Origin: Bacteroidota bacterium
GTDB taxonomy: Bacteria; Bacteroidota; Bacteroidia; Chitinophagales; Chitinophagaceae
Length of the DNA: 64,000 bases
Reading direction: 5' to 3'
NCBI GenBank assembly: GCA_023437225.1
Contig: JAEZGS010000017.1
Location: forward strand, 124,001 to 188,000
Shown here piece by piece: positions 8,142-17,103 of this stretch; the first letter of the stretch is position 1; each line of letters opens with the position of its first letter. The notes beneath the pieces were generated by a model. That model saw only the letters and a list, made by a program, of their open reading frames with translations. It ran no database searches and was not told the origin of the DNA. Position numbers and translations under genes: made by a program.

Positions 8142-9572
8142 ATGAAGAACAACGATTCCCGGAGAAATTTTATTCGGAACACTTCACTCGCCGCCGCTGG
8201 ATTTATGATCGTACCAAGACATGTGCTTGGAGGCAAAGGTTACATTGCGCCAAGTGACAAGCTAAACATAGCTGGTATCGGCGTCGGTGGTAAGGGTGAA
8301 AGTGACCTCGCGTCATTTGCACGAAGTCCAAAAGCTAATATCGTTGCGCTTTGCGACGTCGACGACAGGCAGGCGACCAAATCCCGAAACCGTTTTCCTA
8401 AAGCTAACTATTACAAAGATTTTCGCGTGATGTTGGAGAAGGAAAAAAACAACATCGATGCGGTATCCATATCCACGCCGGATAATACCCATGCTGTGGC
8501 GACACTGGCGGCCATGCAACTTGGTAAGCACGTTTATACGCAAAAGCCATTGACTCATGATATTTATGAAGCACGCGTGCTCACGGAGGCTGCAAAAAAA
8601 TACAAAGTAGTTACGCAAATGGGTAACCAGGGTGCATCTGGTGATGGCGTTCGCAAGATGAAAGAAATGTATGATGCAGGATTGATTGGCGAAGTTCATA
8701 CTGTTCAATGCTGGACAAACAGACCTGTATGGCCCCAAGGCATACCGACACCAACAGGAGATCATCCTATCCCCGCAGAACTTGATTGGGATCTGTGGCT
8801 GGGTCCTGCGCAGAAGATAGACTATAATCCTGCATACCTGCCTTTCAACTGGAGAGGTTGGTGGGCTTTCGGAACAGGAGCACTTGGTGATATGGCCTGC
8901 CATATCATGGATCCTGTATTCCGCATCCTTCCAATAGACTATCCAAACGAGGTGGAGTGCAGTGTCAGTGGAAATTGGAAGGGATTTTTTGCCGAAGGCA
9001 ATTATGTTGACAGCTGTCCACCTGCAAGCATTATACACCTGGGATATCCAACTAAGGACGGAAAAGGCAAGATCAAAGTGTCGTGGATGGATGGTGGCTT
9101 ATTGCCTGAAAGACCTGAAGAACTCGGCCCCGATGAACCAATGGGCAATTGGGACGGCGGAGTAATCTTCATTGGCACAAAAGGCAAACTAATGGCAGAT
9201 TGCTACGGGGCTAATCCGCGTCTCTTACCCACAAAGTTGATGAAAGAGAAAAAGATGCCTGCGGAGACCATCAAAAGAGTTCCTGAAGGTCATTATGTGC
9301 AGTGGGTGAATGCATGCATTGATGGATATGGAAAAGGGCAGACCAGTTCACCTTTTGAATATGCTGGTCCTTTCACAGAAAGCATATTGATCGGAAACCT
9401 TGCCATTCGTTCATGGATGATGCAAAATCCTAAGCTTAAAGGATGGGAGGACAAATACTTGGGTAGAAAGAAATTGCTTTGGGACTCAAAGAATATGAAA
9501 GTGACAAACTTCGATGAAGCAAACCAGTTTGTAAAAAGAGAATATCGCGATGGGTGGAAATTGAGTTTATAA
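8142..9572 (+). CDS. Gfo/Idh/MocA-family oxidoreductase, Tat-exported (copy 2)
   Basis: A 476-residue paralogue of the gene at 6669, 39 bases downstream of it. The twin-arginine signal is SRRNFIRNTSLAAAGF. The Rossmann domain has LNIAGIGVGGKG. The position equivalent to EKP reads QKP (VYTQKPLTHDI), a substitution often seen in exported members of this family. The catalytic domain has GDMACHIMD. The two copies differ most in the region after the signal and in the C-terminal third, so they may act on different sugars or successive intermediates. A strong terminator follows at 9594, which separates the pair from the ROK gene. Confidence 0.9.
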   Translation: MKNNDSRRNFIRNTSLAAAGFMIVPRHVLGGKGYIAPSDKLNIAGIGVGGKGESDLASFARSPKANIVALCDVDDRQATKSRNRFPKANYYKDFRVMLEKEKNNIDAVSISTPDNTHAVATLAAMQLGKHVYTQKPLTHDIYEARVLTEAAKKYKVVTQMGNQGASGDGVRKMKEMYDAGLIGEVHTVQCWTNRPVWPQGIPTPTGDHPIPAELDWDLWLGPAQKIDYNPAYLPFNWRGWWAFGTGALGDMACHIMDPVFRILPIDYPNEVECSVSGNWKGFFAEGNYVDSCPPASIIHLGYPTKDGKGKIKVSWMDGGLLPERPEELGPDEPMGNWDGGVIFIGTKGKLMADCYGANPRLLPTKLMKEKKMPAETIKRVPEGHYVQWVNACIDGYGKGQTSSPFEYAGPFTESILIGNLAIRSWMMQNPKLKGWEDKYLGRKKLLWDSKNMKVTNFDEANQFVKREYRDGWKLSL

Positions 9573-9593
9573 ACTATCAAAAAAAAACTTGTC

Positions 9594-9624
9594 AGGGAAG
9601 CAGCATTTGCTTCCCTTTTTTTTT
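9594..9624 (+). terminator. Rho-independent terminator after the Gfo/Idh/MocA pair
   Basis: The inverted repeat AGGGAAGC / GCTTCCCT has a 7-base loop and is followed by an unbroken run of nine T residues, 22 bases after the stop codon at 9572. Confidence 0.9.
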
Positions 9625-9694
9625 CTTAAAAACTGATTGTTCGAGGATTTTATTTGTTTTCTTTTTAATTAATCCAGAAATGTATTAGCAACTA

Positions 9695-9710
9695 TTTTAA
9701 TTAATTAAAA
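9695..9710. promoter_or_regulatory. Perfect 16-base palindrome, candidate ROK operator
   Basis: TTTTAATTAATTAAAA reads the same on both strands. A related half-copy TTTTTAATTAAT lies at 9662-9673. The palindrome sits where the -33 element would be relative to the -7 box at 9719, so a bound repressor would block RNA polymerase. Autoregulation by the ROK protein is an inference from position. Confidence 0.5.
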
Positions 9711-9718
9711 AGATTCTT

Positions 9719-9726
9719 TAGGTTTG
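9719..9726 (+). promoter_or_regulatory. -7 box of the ROK regulator promoter
   Basis: TAGGTTTG matches TANNTTTG exactly and lies 23 bases before the ATG at 9750. The palindrome at 9695-9710 occupies the -33 region. Confidence 0.55.
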
Positions 9727-9749
9727 GTACCTATTAACCCTGAACAAAA

Positions 9750-10949
9750 ATGGCCAGCAAGTCGGATTTTTATAAAAAAAAGATCTTAAAAGAGCTGTGT
9801 TTTGGTAAAGTGCTATCAGGTTCTGACCTAAGCACACTCATTGATAAGAGCCTCCCGCTAACAACCCGCATATTGAATGAACTGATAAAAGAAGGTAGCG
9901 TTGAAGAGCGGGGATTTGCACCTTCAACAGGTGGACGCAGGCCGATGATGTACTCACTTATTTCGGGGCGCATGTATGTGATTTCTGTTGCAATGGACCA
10001 GTTGATCACCACAATAGGAGTGATGGACATGCAGAACAGTAACATTGAAGATGTCAGAAAGTATTCAATTCAACTCCACGGTAACGATAATTCACTTAAA
10101 GAGCTTGCTTCCACAATAAGAGAATACGTTGATAATATTCCAGTGGCTCCGGAAAAGATCCTCGGGATTGGAATTGGAATGCCGGGGTTTGTCGACTCTA
10201 AGAAGGGGATCAACTATTCATTCCTTGAATCCCCTTCCGGATCCCTGATCGAGTACCTTGAAAATGTTTTGAATTTACCGGTGCACATTGACAACGACTC
10301 CAGTTTGATCGCCTTGTCAGAGTTTCGATTCGGAGCAGCCCATGGAAAGAGGAATGTTATGGTAATCAACATCAACTGGGGAGTGGGTTTGGGGATGATC
10401 GTTAATGGTGAATTGTTTCGCGGATACAATGGATTTGCCGGTGAATTCAGCCATATTCCTGTGTTCAGCAATAACAAACTTTGTAGCTGTGGCAAAAGCG
10501 GTTGCCTGGAAACCGAAGCTTCAATGCTGGTAGTGGTTGAAAAAGCAAAGCAGGGCCTGGAGAATGGACGCGTGTCAACAATCAAATCCATTCCGGATGA
10601 TTTCGAGGCAGCATGTAATACAATTATTAATGAAGCATTGAAAGGCGATCAGTTTGCAGTGGAATTGTTTTCTGAAGCTGCATTCAACATCGGTCGGGGA
10701 ATCGCATTTTTAATTCATATCATGAACCCGGAATTAGTTGTCCTGAGTGGACGAGGTGCATCCCTGGGAAAGCTCTGGCTGGCACCGGTACAGCAGGCGT
10801 TGAACAGATATTGTATTCCAAGACTTGCTGCATACACCGAACTTGTTGTTTCCACTTTCAATAAGAACGCAGAATTGATAGGGGCGGCGGCGTTGGTTAT
10901 TGAAAGTCTAGACAGAAAGACAAAGCACGAACCTTTACAAATCTTCTAG
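9750..10949 (+). CDS. ROK-family transcriptional regulator (NagC/XylR/Mlc type)
   Basis: A 399-residue sugar-responsive DNA-binding protein. Residues 1-70 form a winged helix-turn-helix (LSTLIDKSLPLTTRILNELI, then GGRRP in the wing). The rest is a ROK sugar-binding fold with GFAGEFSH and the zinc motif CSCGKSGCLE. The phosphate-binding DxGGT loop expected of ROK kinases is absent (the equivalent stretch reads VAMDQLITTIGV), which supports a regulator rather than a kinase, although the ND pair of the kinase site remains. It sits between the oxidoreductase pair and SusC, and its promoter holds a palindrome, so it most likely represses this locus and itself until an inducing sugar appears. Confidence 0.9.
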   Translation: MASKSDFYKKKILKELCFGKVLSGSDLSTLIDKSLPLTTRILNELIKEGSVEERGFAPSTGGRRPMMYSLISGRMYVISVAMDQLITTIGVMDMQNSNIEDVRKYSIQLHGNDNSLKELASTIREYVDNIPVAPEKILGIGIGMPGFVDSKKGINYSFLESPSGSLIEYLENVLNLPVHIDNDSSLIALSEFRFGAAHGKRNVMVININWGVGLGMIVNGELFRGYNGFAGEFSHIPVFSNNKLCSCGKSGCLETEASMLVVVEKAKQGLENGRVSTIKSIPDDFEAACNTIINEALKGDQFAVELFSEAAFNIGRGIAFLIHIMNPELVVLSGRGASLGKLWLAPVQQALNRYCIPRLAAYTELVVSTFNKNAELIGAAALVIESLDRKTKHEPLQIF

Positions 10950-11007
10950 CGATCTGCATTCTATATCTATGATGAACACCTAATATTTAAAACAAAAAAA
11001 GACTGTA

Positions 11008-14000
11008 ATGAAAAGAAACATTCAACGGTTGCTAATGCTGATGCTTTGCTTTTGCTCTGTAGCAATTGCATCCGCCCAGCAGCGACGGGTAACCGGAACT
11101 GTAAAGGACGAAAAAGGCGTTGCAATAATTGGGGCAACTGTTCTTGTAAAAGGTGCATCTGAAGGTGGAACGAGCACCGACGAAACCGGAGCATTTAGCA
11201 TTGGAGTTAATAACAATGATGCTGTATTATTGATCAGTTCAATCGGCTTCGGAACAAAAGAAGTACCCGTGGGTTCTTCTGCTTCAGTTGCGGTAGTTTT
11301 AAACCCTACGGAAGGTAATCTTCAGGAAGTGGTTGTAACGGCACTGGGTGTTCGTAGAGAGAAAAAGTCATTAGGCTATGCGGTGCAGGAAGTAAAAGGC
11401 GAGACGCTTGTGCAGGCCAGGGAAACAAACCTCGCAAATACACTCACCGGAAAGGTTGCCGGACTGAATGTGATCCGCTCCAGTAACGGACCGGGAGGTT
11501 CTTCCAAGATCGTGTTGCGTGGCAACAACTCTTTGACCGGTGACAACCAACCATTGATTGTTGTCGATGGGATTCCGATAAACAATTTTACAGGCGCTGC
11601 AAGTGCTGACTACTGGAATCCTCCATTAGATATGGGAAATGGTCTTGCGGATATTGCTGCAGAAGACATCGAAAATATTTCTGTTCTTAAAGGCCCGTCT
11701 GCGGCAGCGCTATATGGTTCGAGAGCTGGAAACGGAGTAATTATGATCACTACCAAAACAGGAAGAAGACAAAACGGATTGGGCATCACCGTTTCATCTT
11801 CCTATGGTGTTGAAAGTATTTTTACAAGACCAGAATTACAAAACAGCTATGGTCAGGGTAGAGATGGAACTTTCGACAATCGGTTAGGAACAAGCTGGGG
11901 TCCGAAGGCTGAAGGCCAGATGGTTGAGAACTGGAATGGCGAACAGGTGGCGTTAAGGACGCACGACAACGTGAAGAATTTTTTCAAGACCGGCATCCAG
12001 GCAAACAATAGCGTCTCCTTCCAGCAGCAATTCAAAAGCACTTCTGTGTACACATCTATCAATAGACTTGATGACAGGAGTATGATACCGGGAGTGAAGC
12101 TTGCGAGAACGAATTTAATGGCTCGTGCAGTTAGTAAGTTTGGTAAAAATGATCGGTGGACAACCGATACAAAAGTTCAGTATAACAACACACTTGCAAA
12201 CAATCGACCCATTGGTGGACCAAAAAACGAAAACTCTTTCTGGACGCTATACCTGCTTCCACGTTCACTTGATGTAACAGAATTTGAACCTGCCAGAGAT
12301 AATTTGGGGAACATGATATGGTATGGAGCTTCAAACCAGGTGAACCCTTACTGGAATAACCGCTTCAACTTAAATGAAGACAGTCGCGACCGTTTCATAA
12401 TGAATGCATCTGTCAAGTATGAATTTACTGACTGGTTAAATGCTGAAGTTAAGGCGGGTGGCGACCTTTATACTACAAACACCGAAGTTAAAGTGTATAG
12501 CGGGTCACCGTTGACGTCCACAGGCCGTTACAGCCTTGGCAAAGAAACTTTCAGCGAAACCAATTACAGTACTTTGATCACCGCTCGTAAAGACAACGTG
12601 TTTGGAAAAGTTGGTGGTGTAGTTTCATTAGGAGGTAACCTGATGTCACAAAAGTATTCACTCGTACGCGGCAATTCAGGTGAATTAGAAGTGCCAAATT
12701 TATTCTCACTAAGGAACGGTAAGAATCCTCCAACAGTAGACGAAGGGTTGAATGAAAGAAGAATGAATTCATTGTACGGAACTGTGCAGCTGAATTATGA
12801 TGGTTACTTCTTTGTGGATGCGACGTTCCGTAACGACTGGTCTTCAACATTGATCAAAGAAAACAGATCGTTCTTCTATCCCTCATTAAGTGTATCATAC
12901 ATTGTTACCGATATGTTCCAGAATATGGGAATGATGTTGCCTTCATGGCTGACCTATGGAAAGCTAAGAGCGTCTTATGCAACGGTAGGTAATGATCTGG
13001 GTGTATACCAGCTTTATAATACATATGGCATCGGAAAGGATCCACTTGGAAACACAACTGCATCGCGCAATCCAATATTGTTCGATCCAAATGTGAGAAG
13101 CGAATTGATCAAATCTTTTGAAGTAGGAGCAGAGGTGCGCTTCTTAAGAAACAGGGTTGGATTAGATATCGCTTACTATAAATCCAATGCAACACAGCAA
13201 TTGATCAATCTTCCGATGGATCCTATGAGTGGTTATTCATTTAAGAAGATCAATGCCGGCGATATAGAAAACAAAGGTTTTGAGATCACCGCAGATGCGC
13301 GCATTCTCAATAATCCCAACTCGCTGATGTGGAATCTCACAGCCAATTACTCTCGCAATGTCAATACGGTAAATTCGATTGCCGAAGGAGTTACCAGGTA
13401 TTCCCTTGGCGGATATGATGACATCCAGGTACTCGCTGTTGCAGGCGAACGATATGGTGAGATATATGGAACCAGATTTATGCGTGTTACTGACGATAAG
13501 AGCCCGCATTTCGGTAAGATCCTTCTTGATGGAAACGGTTTGCCTCAGCGCGACCCAAATCCCGTGAGACTTGGAAATCAACAGCCCGACGCTTTGCTTG
13601 GTATTACAAACAGCTTTGCATATAAAGGAATCAACCTGTCGTTCCTGGTAGATGCGCGCTTTGGCGGTATGATGTTCTCTGGAACTCTCGCAGATATGCA
13701 GGAAAACGGCACATCTGCATTAACAGTTGTGAACGGTTCTCGCGATCCATTCGTGGCTGAGGGTGTTATAGCGGATGGCAACGGTAACTATGTGCAGAAT
13801 ACAATCGAGGTGACGCCACAGCGTTACTGGACAGCGGTTGCAGGTGTAAGTAATATGGGTATTACAGAAGCGAATCTTTACGATGCTTCAAACGTGAGAT
13901 TGCGTAATGTTCAGTTAAGTTATGAGCTGCCTAAAAAGCTGATTGGTAGAACTGCTTTACAAAGAGCACGTGTTGGTGTTTCTTGTAACAACGTTTGGCT

Positions 14001-14130
14001 AATTACAAGTCATATGAATGGCATTGATCCGGAATCAGTATTTGCAACACGAACAAATGCCGTTGGTTTTGAGAATGCCACTGCGCCAACCACACGCACC
14101 ATTCTGTTCAACTTAACCCTTGGTTTCTAA
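11008..14130 (+). CDS. SusC/RagA-family TonB-linked outer membrane protein
   Basis: A 1040-residue outer-membrane importer, energised by TonB, for oligosaccharides or other large nutrients. A signal peptide (residues 1-23, ending SAQQ) is followed by a carboxypeptidase-like beta domain (VTGTVKDEKGVAIIGATV). The TonB-box-like LQEVVVTALG comes next, then the plug domain (VLRGNNSLTG, PLIVVDGIPINN, ENISVLKGPSAAALYGSRAGNGVIMITTK in parts) and a 22-strand barrel ending NLTLGF, with the usual terminal phenylalanine. SusD follows after 15 bases, as expected of a SusCD pair. The ROK gene upstream is the probable regulator. Substrate specificity cannot be read; no glycoside hydrolase accompanies the pair here. 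Confidence 0.95.
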   Translation: MKRNIQRLLMLMLCFCSVAIASAQQRRVTGTVKDEKGVAIIGATVLVKGASEGGTSTDETGAFSIGVNNNDAVLLISSIGFGTKEVPVGSSASVAVVLNPTEGNLQEVVVTALGVRREKKSLGYAVQEVKGETLVQARETNLANTLTGKVAGLNVIRSSNGPGGSSKIVLRGNNSLTGDNQPLIVVDGIPINNFTGAASADYWNPPLDMGNGLADIAAEDIENISVLKGPSAAALYGSRAGNGVIMITTKTGRRQNGLGITVSSSYGVESIFTRPELQNSYGQGRDGTFDNRLGTSWGPKAEGQMVENWNGEQVALRTHDNVKNFFKTGIQANNSVSFQQQFKSTSVYTSINRLDDRSMIPGVKLARTNLMARAVSKFGKNDRWTTDTKVQYNNTLANNRPIGGPKNENSFWTLYLLPRSLDVTEFEPARDNLGNMIWYGASNQVNPYWNNRFNLNEDSRDRFIMNASVKYEFTDWLNAEVKAGGDLYTTNTEVKVYSGSPLTSTGRYSLGKETFSETNYSTLITARKDNVFGKVGGVVSLGGNLMSQKYSLVRGNSGELEVPNLFSLRNGKNPPTVDEGLNERRMNSLYGTVQLNYDGYFFVDATFRNDWSSTLIKENRSFFYPSLSVSYIVTDMFQNMGMMLPSWLTYGKLRASYATVGNDLGVYQLYNTYGIGKDPLGNTTASRNPILFDPNVRSELIKSFEVGAEVRFLRNRVGLDIAYYKSNATQQLINLPMDPMSGYSFKKINAGDIENKGFEITADARILNNPNSLMWNLTANYSRNVNTVNSIAEGVTRYSLGGYDDIQVLAVAGERYGEIYGTRFMRVTDDKSPHFGKILLDGNGLPQRDPNPVRLGNQQPDALLGITNSFAYKGINLSFLVDARFGGMMFSGTLADMQENGTSALTVVNGSRDPFVAEGVIADGNGNYVQNTIEVTPQRYWTAVAGVSNMGITEANLYDASNVRLRNVQLSYELPKKLIGRTALQRARVGVSCNNVWLITSHMNGIDPESVFATRTNAVGFENATAPTTRTILFNLTLGF

Positions 14131-14145
14131 AATTATCAAACGAAA

Positions 14146-16053
14146 ATGATGAAAACATTAATTAGAAATACATGCATGATGTTAACAGCCGGTGCGCTGT
14201 TGGGATCGTGCTCGAAGTTCGATGAATTAAATGTCGATCCACTGTCTGCCAATGAAGACCAGGTGCGAGTGGAATATTTTTTAAACAACTCCATCATAGG
14301 AGCGCAGCAGGATCCGCATGTAGCAGAACGCGCATTTGTGTTGTATTGGAAAACTGCCGGACGCCAACAGATGTCAAACGGCATATCTGTTGGAGGTTAT
14401 AATGATGGATGGTCAACAGATTATTATAGCTATGTGTCCGGTTGGTTAAATAATGCAAATACTGCGATCGAAATTGCTAATCACCAGATAGAGGCAGATA
14501 AAGAAGAAGTGTATACTCAAAACCTTATCCAGGTATCAAGGATCTGGAGGGCATACCTTATGAGTGAGCTCACCGACAATTTCGGACCCATTCCTATTGT
14601 AGCATTCAAGGGAGTTAATCCTGAGTTTGCGAGTGTTCAGGAAGTCTATTACTTCATGCTTGATGAGTTAAAAGACGCAAGCTCAAAGCTTGATCTGGCC
14701 GTTCAAAATCCAGCTAACCTCACTCGTTTCGATCAGGCATATGGATTCGATTATGGCAAATGGCAACGTTATGCAAACTCTATGCGTTTGCGCCTTGCAA
14801 TGCGCATGTCTGAAGTGGATGCGGAAAGAGCAAAGAGTGAGTTTGAGGCAGCAGCTTCTCTGCCGCTGATCACCACAATGGATCATACCTTCTGGGTGGC
14901 AGAACGTTCAGGTTGGGACCCGCTATCAGGGGTTATGACCCGCGAATGGAATGCGCAGTTCATTTCAGAAACTCTCTATAATCTATATTGGAATCTTGGT
15001 GGTATAGAATCGGCCGATCAACTCTCGGATGTTTACGAAGCTTCGATCAAACCGAAGGACTATGTAGGTGTGCGTTACGAAAATCATATGTCGCTTAAGA
15101 CCAATGATCCGCGTGCTGGTTATTGGCTGGATGGATTGCCTTATGCGATTGACCCCCGCGCATATGAAACATTCGTGATTCCCGGCGATGTCACCAATCC
15201 CAAATTCAACAGCTATCCGTCATGGACACAGGATGCAAAAAATACGAAACGCAACCTGATGAATGCTGATGGAACGGTATATAAAGAGATCGACGCTAAA
15301 TTCACATACAATGCATTCAGCAACGGGGATTGGGGTGAAAAAGGTTCCCGCAATATGCTGCGTGGGTACGAAGGAACGGCTCCCAGATTGTCGCAACGCT
15401 TCCGTAACAGTACGGACAAACGCATCTTCTTTGCACCATGGGAAACTAACTTTTTGCTTGCGGAAGCTGCAGTTCGTGGATGGAATGTGCCGGTTGATGG
15501 TAAGACAGCATACGAAGCAGGAATTCGCCAAAGCTTTGAGTACTGGGGTGTTGCCCAGCACCTGGGTGAATACCTGGCGTCAGAGGATTTCAATCTTGCA
15601 GGAACTTCAGTTAAGTGGGATCATACAACAGAACCTGGCGACGCACACAATATGACTTTCGTGAATGGCTATACAAATCAGGCTGGAGTGGCTTCCATCA
15701 AATATCCAAAAAATGATCTTTACAAGAGTGGTGCAGTAAGAAACGATCACCTGGTGAAGATCATTACTCAGAAGTTTATTGCGCAAACACCATGGCTGCC
15801 GTTAGAAACCTGGAATGATCAGCGCAGGCTTGGTTTACCATTCTTTGAGAATCCGGCAATTGAAAATCCGTTACCTAACCTCCCGGCATTGACCAATGCT
15901 AATTACATGACAAGTGATGTCAAGTTCTTTCCTCAACGTCTGAAATACCCTTCGGGACTGCAAAACAGCAATGCTGCCGGCTATCAGCAGGCAGTTCAAT
16001 TTCTTGGTGGTCCTGATGAAGTACTCACACCATTGTGGTGGGCGAAAAAATAA
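14146..16053 (+). CDS. SusD/RagB-family nutrient-binding lipoprotein (SusD-like 2 type)
   Basis: A 635-residue surface lipoprotein that acts as a lid on SusC and captures the ligand. The lipoprotein signal ends in LLGSC with the acylated cysteine at residue 22. The mature N-terminus (FDELNVDPLSANED) has the NVDP motif typical of the SusD-like 2 subfamily, which is often annotated as SusD/RagB family. The TPR-rich helical body and the C-terminal PLETWNDQRRLGLPFF segment are recognisable. At 635 residues it is longer than most members. It is 15 bases behind SusC and surely cotranscribed with it; a terminator follows at 16078. Confidence 0.93.
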   Translation: MMKTLIRNTCMMLTAGALLGSCSKFDELNVDPLSANEDQVRVEYFLNNSIIGAQQDPHVAERAFVLYWKTAGRQQMSNGISVGGYNDGWSTDYYSYVSGWLNNANTAIEIANHQIEADKEEVYTQNLIQVSRIWRAYLMSELTDNFGPIPIVAFKGVNPEFASVQEVYYFMLDELKDASSKLDLAVQNPANLTRFDQAYGFDYGKWQRYANSMRLRLAMRMSEVDAERAKSEFEAAASLPLITTMDHTFWVAERSGWDPLSGVMTREWNAQFISETLYNLYWNLGGIESADQLSDVYEASIKPKDYVGVRYENHMSLKTNDPRAGYWLDGLPYAIDPRAYETFVIPGDVTNPKFNSYPSWTQDAKNTKRNLMNADGTVYKEIDAKFTYNAFSNGDWGEKGSRNMLRGYEGTAPRLSQRFRNSTDKRIFFAPWETNFLLAEAAVRGWNVPVDGKTAYEAGIRQSFEYWGVAQHLGEYLASEDFNLAGTSVKWDHTTEPGDAHNMTFVNGYTNQAGVASIKYPKNDLYKSGAVRNDHLVKIITQKFIAQTPWLPLETWNDQRRLGLPFFENPAIENPLPNLPALTNANYMTSDVKFFPQRLKYPSGLQNSNAAGYQQAVQFLGGPDEVLTPLWWAKK

Positions 16054-16077
16054 GCTGTTAGTTGGATGAATAATAGA

Positions 16078-16105
16078 AAAGGGGTGCAGCAATGCACCTT
16101 TTTTC
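16078..16105 (+). terminator. Terminator after SusD
   Basis: GGTGCA / TGCACC with a 4-base loop, flanked by AAAA upstream and a T6 run downstream. It lies between the convergent susD and transglutaminase-like genes, and the T-run serves susD best. Confidence 0.8.
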
Positions 16106-16127
16106 GTTTACCATCTTTTAGTTTAGT

Positions 16128-17000
16128 TTAAGGATTCAGCAATTCGGCCAGTTGTTGAAGCTCTGCGCGTTTATATTCATTACCCGGCTGGTCAAAGCAT
16201 TTGCTATATTCTTCCAGCAGAACCTGTATGATCCGTTTATTTTCTAATGGCTGAAAATAGGAGTTTACAGGAGGCACGTTGATCCGCTTGAAATACGTTT
16301 CGAGGTCTTTGTGGGTGAATACCTGGCCACTCATTGGATCAATAAAAAACTCTGTTTTGTATTGTATGTCTTCCGTGTGCTTCGAAAAATCATATTCCTG
16401 TTTAAAATAACCCAATACAAACTGCCGGGGAATGTTAATGGCCCTTACAGGTACATCAAGCAGTTCGGCGAGTACGAGGTAAATAATTCCGTTGGCGATA
16501 GAATTGCCTTTCTTTGATTCGAGTTGCTTATTAATAAGGAACTCTTCGGATTGTTGATAATTTACTTCAGTGCCTTTAAGGTTGTAGTAGTTGTATAGAA
16601 TGCTTGTCATCACATTCACCTGCTCGAGTGGTGTAAGATAGCTGTTCAACTCCAGCCAGATGTTCCTTCGAAGTTTCTCTATATCCTGGTAGACCTGTGT
16701 TGGAGGCAGATCTGGGTATTGAAATCTTGACACTAATAATGCGCCGGCAAGAAGATCCGGGCGGGAAGATTTCGTCCATTCCGTAAAATCCTCTAAGAGG
16801 TCGCGAAAATGAAGTTTATGAATGATCATTTCGATCCGCTCCTGTACGTGCTCGCTTACAGTATTCTCCCAAAGGTTTTCGAGATTTGGGATGATGCCTC
16901 GCCCGAAGTCAATAATGCGACTGGATACTGCTCCAAACACTTCCTCATCGGGATCGTCAATCAAGGTAAACAGTGCTGATATTTCGTTGTTTTCTTCCAT
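16128..17000 (-). CDS. SirB1/transglutaminase-like superfamily protein
   Basis: A 290-residue protein with an N-terminal helical region and a C-terminal core of the transglutaminase-like type found in SirB1 proteins (KKGNSIANGIIYLVLAELLDVPVRAINIPRQFVLGYF, in parts). Most relatives have a histidine in the PGHF stretch; here the equivalent reads PRQF, so the classical catalytic His is not evident, nor is a conserved nucleophile cysteine. It may therefore be a non-enzymatic fold. There is no signal peptide. It faces away from its neighbours, with a close promoter-like box (17005-17012), and shares the gap before the YcxB-like gene. The biological role is unknown. Confidence 0.75.
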   Translation of the reverse strand: MEENNEISALFTLIDDPDEEVFGAVSSRIIDFGRGIIPNLENLWENTVSEHVQERIEMIIHKLHFRDLLEDFTEWTKSSRPDLLAGALLVSRFQYPDLPPTQVYQDIEKLRRNIWLELNSYLTPLEQVNVMTSILYNYYNLKGTEVNYQQSEEFLINKQLESKKGNSIANGIIYLVLAELLDVPVRAINIPRQFVLGYFKQEYDFSKHTEDIQYKTEFFIDPMSGQVFTHKDLETYFKRINVPPVNSYFQPLENKRIIQVLLEEYSKCFDQPGNEYKRAELQQLAELLNP

Positions 17001-17004
17001 GTTA

Positions 17005-17012
17005 CAAACCTA
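17005..17012 (-). promoter_or_regulatory. -7 box abutting the start of the SirB1-like gene
   Basis: On the minus strand this reads TAGGTTTG, a perfect TANNTTTG match. Its last base is only 4 bases before the ATG at 17000, so the predicted transcript would be leaderless or nearly so. The upstream -33 region is weak. Confidence 0.4.
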
Positions 17013-17103
17013 AGTTCGGTAGTATGCTGTTAAGGGATATAAAATATTATCCACACGCATATGTTTGAATTGGGAATTCAATTCTGTTATTGTGGCCTGT
17101 TTT

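Noticed and set aside
8313..9038. 241-codon open frame on the minus strand opposite the second Gfo/Idh/MocA gene
   Set aside because: The plus-strand gene has clear family motifs throughout, and the antisense frame has no recognisable domain. It is a shadow.
6669..16053. Calling the region a complete polysaccharide utilisation locus
   Set aside because: No glycoside hydrolase, lyase or sulfatase is present between 6.7 and 16 kb, so only a SusCD-containing carbohydrate-type locus can be claimed.
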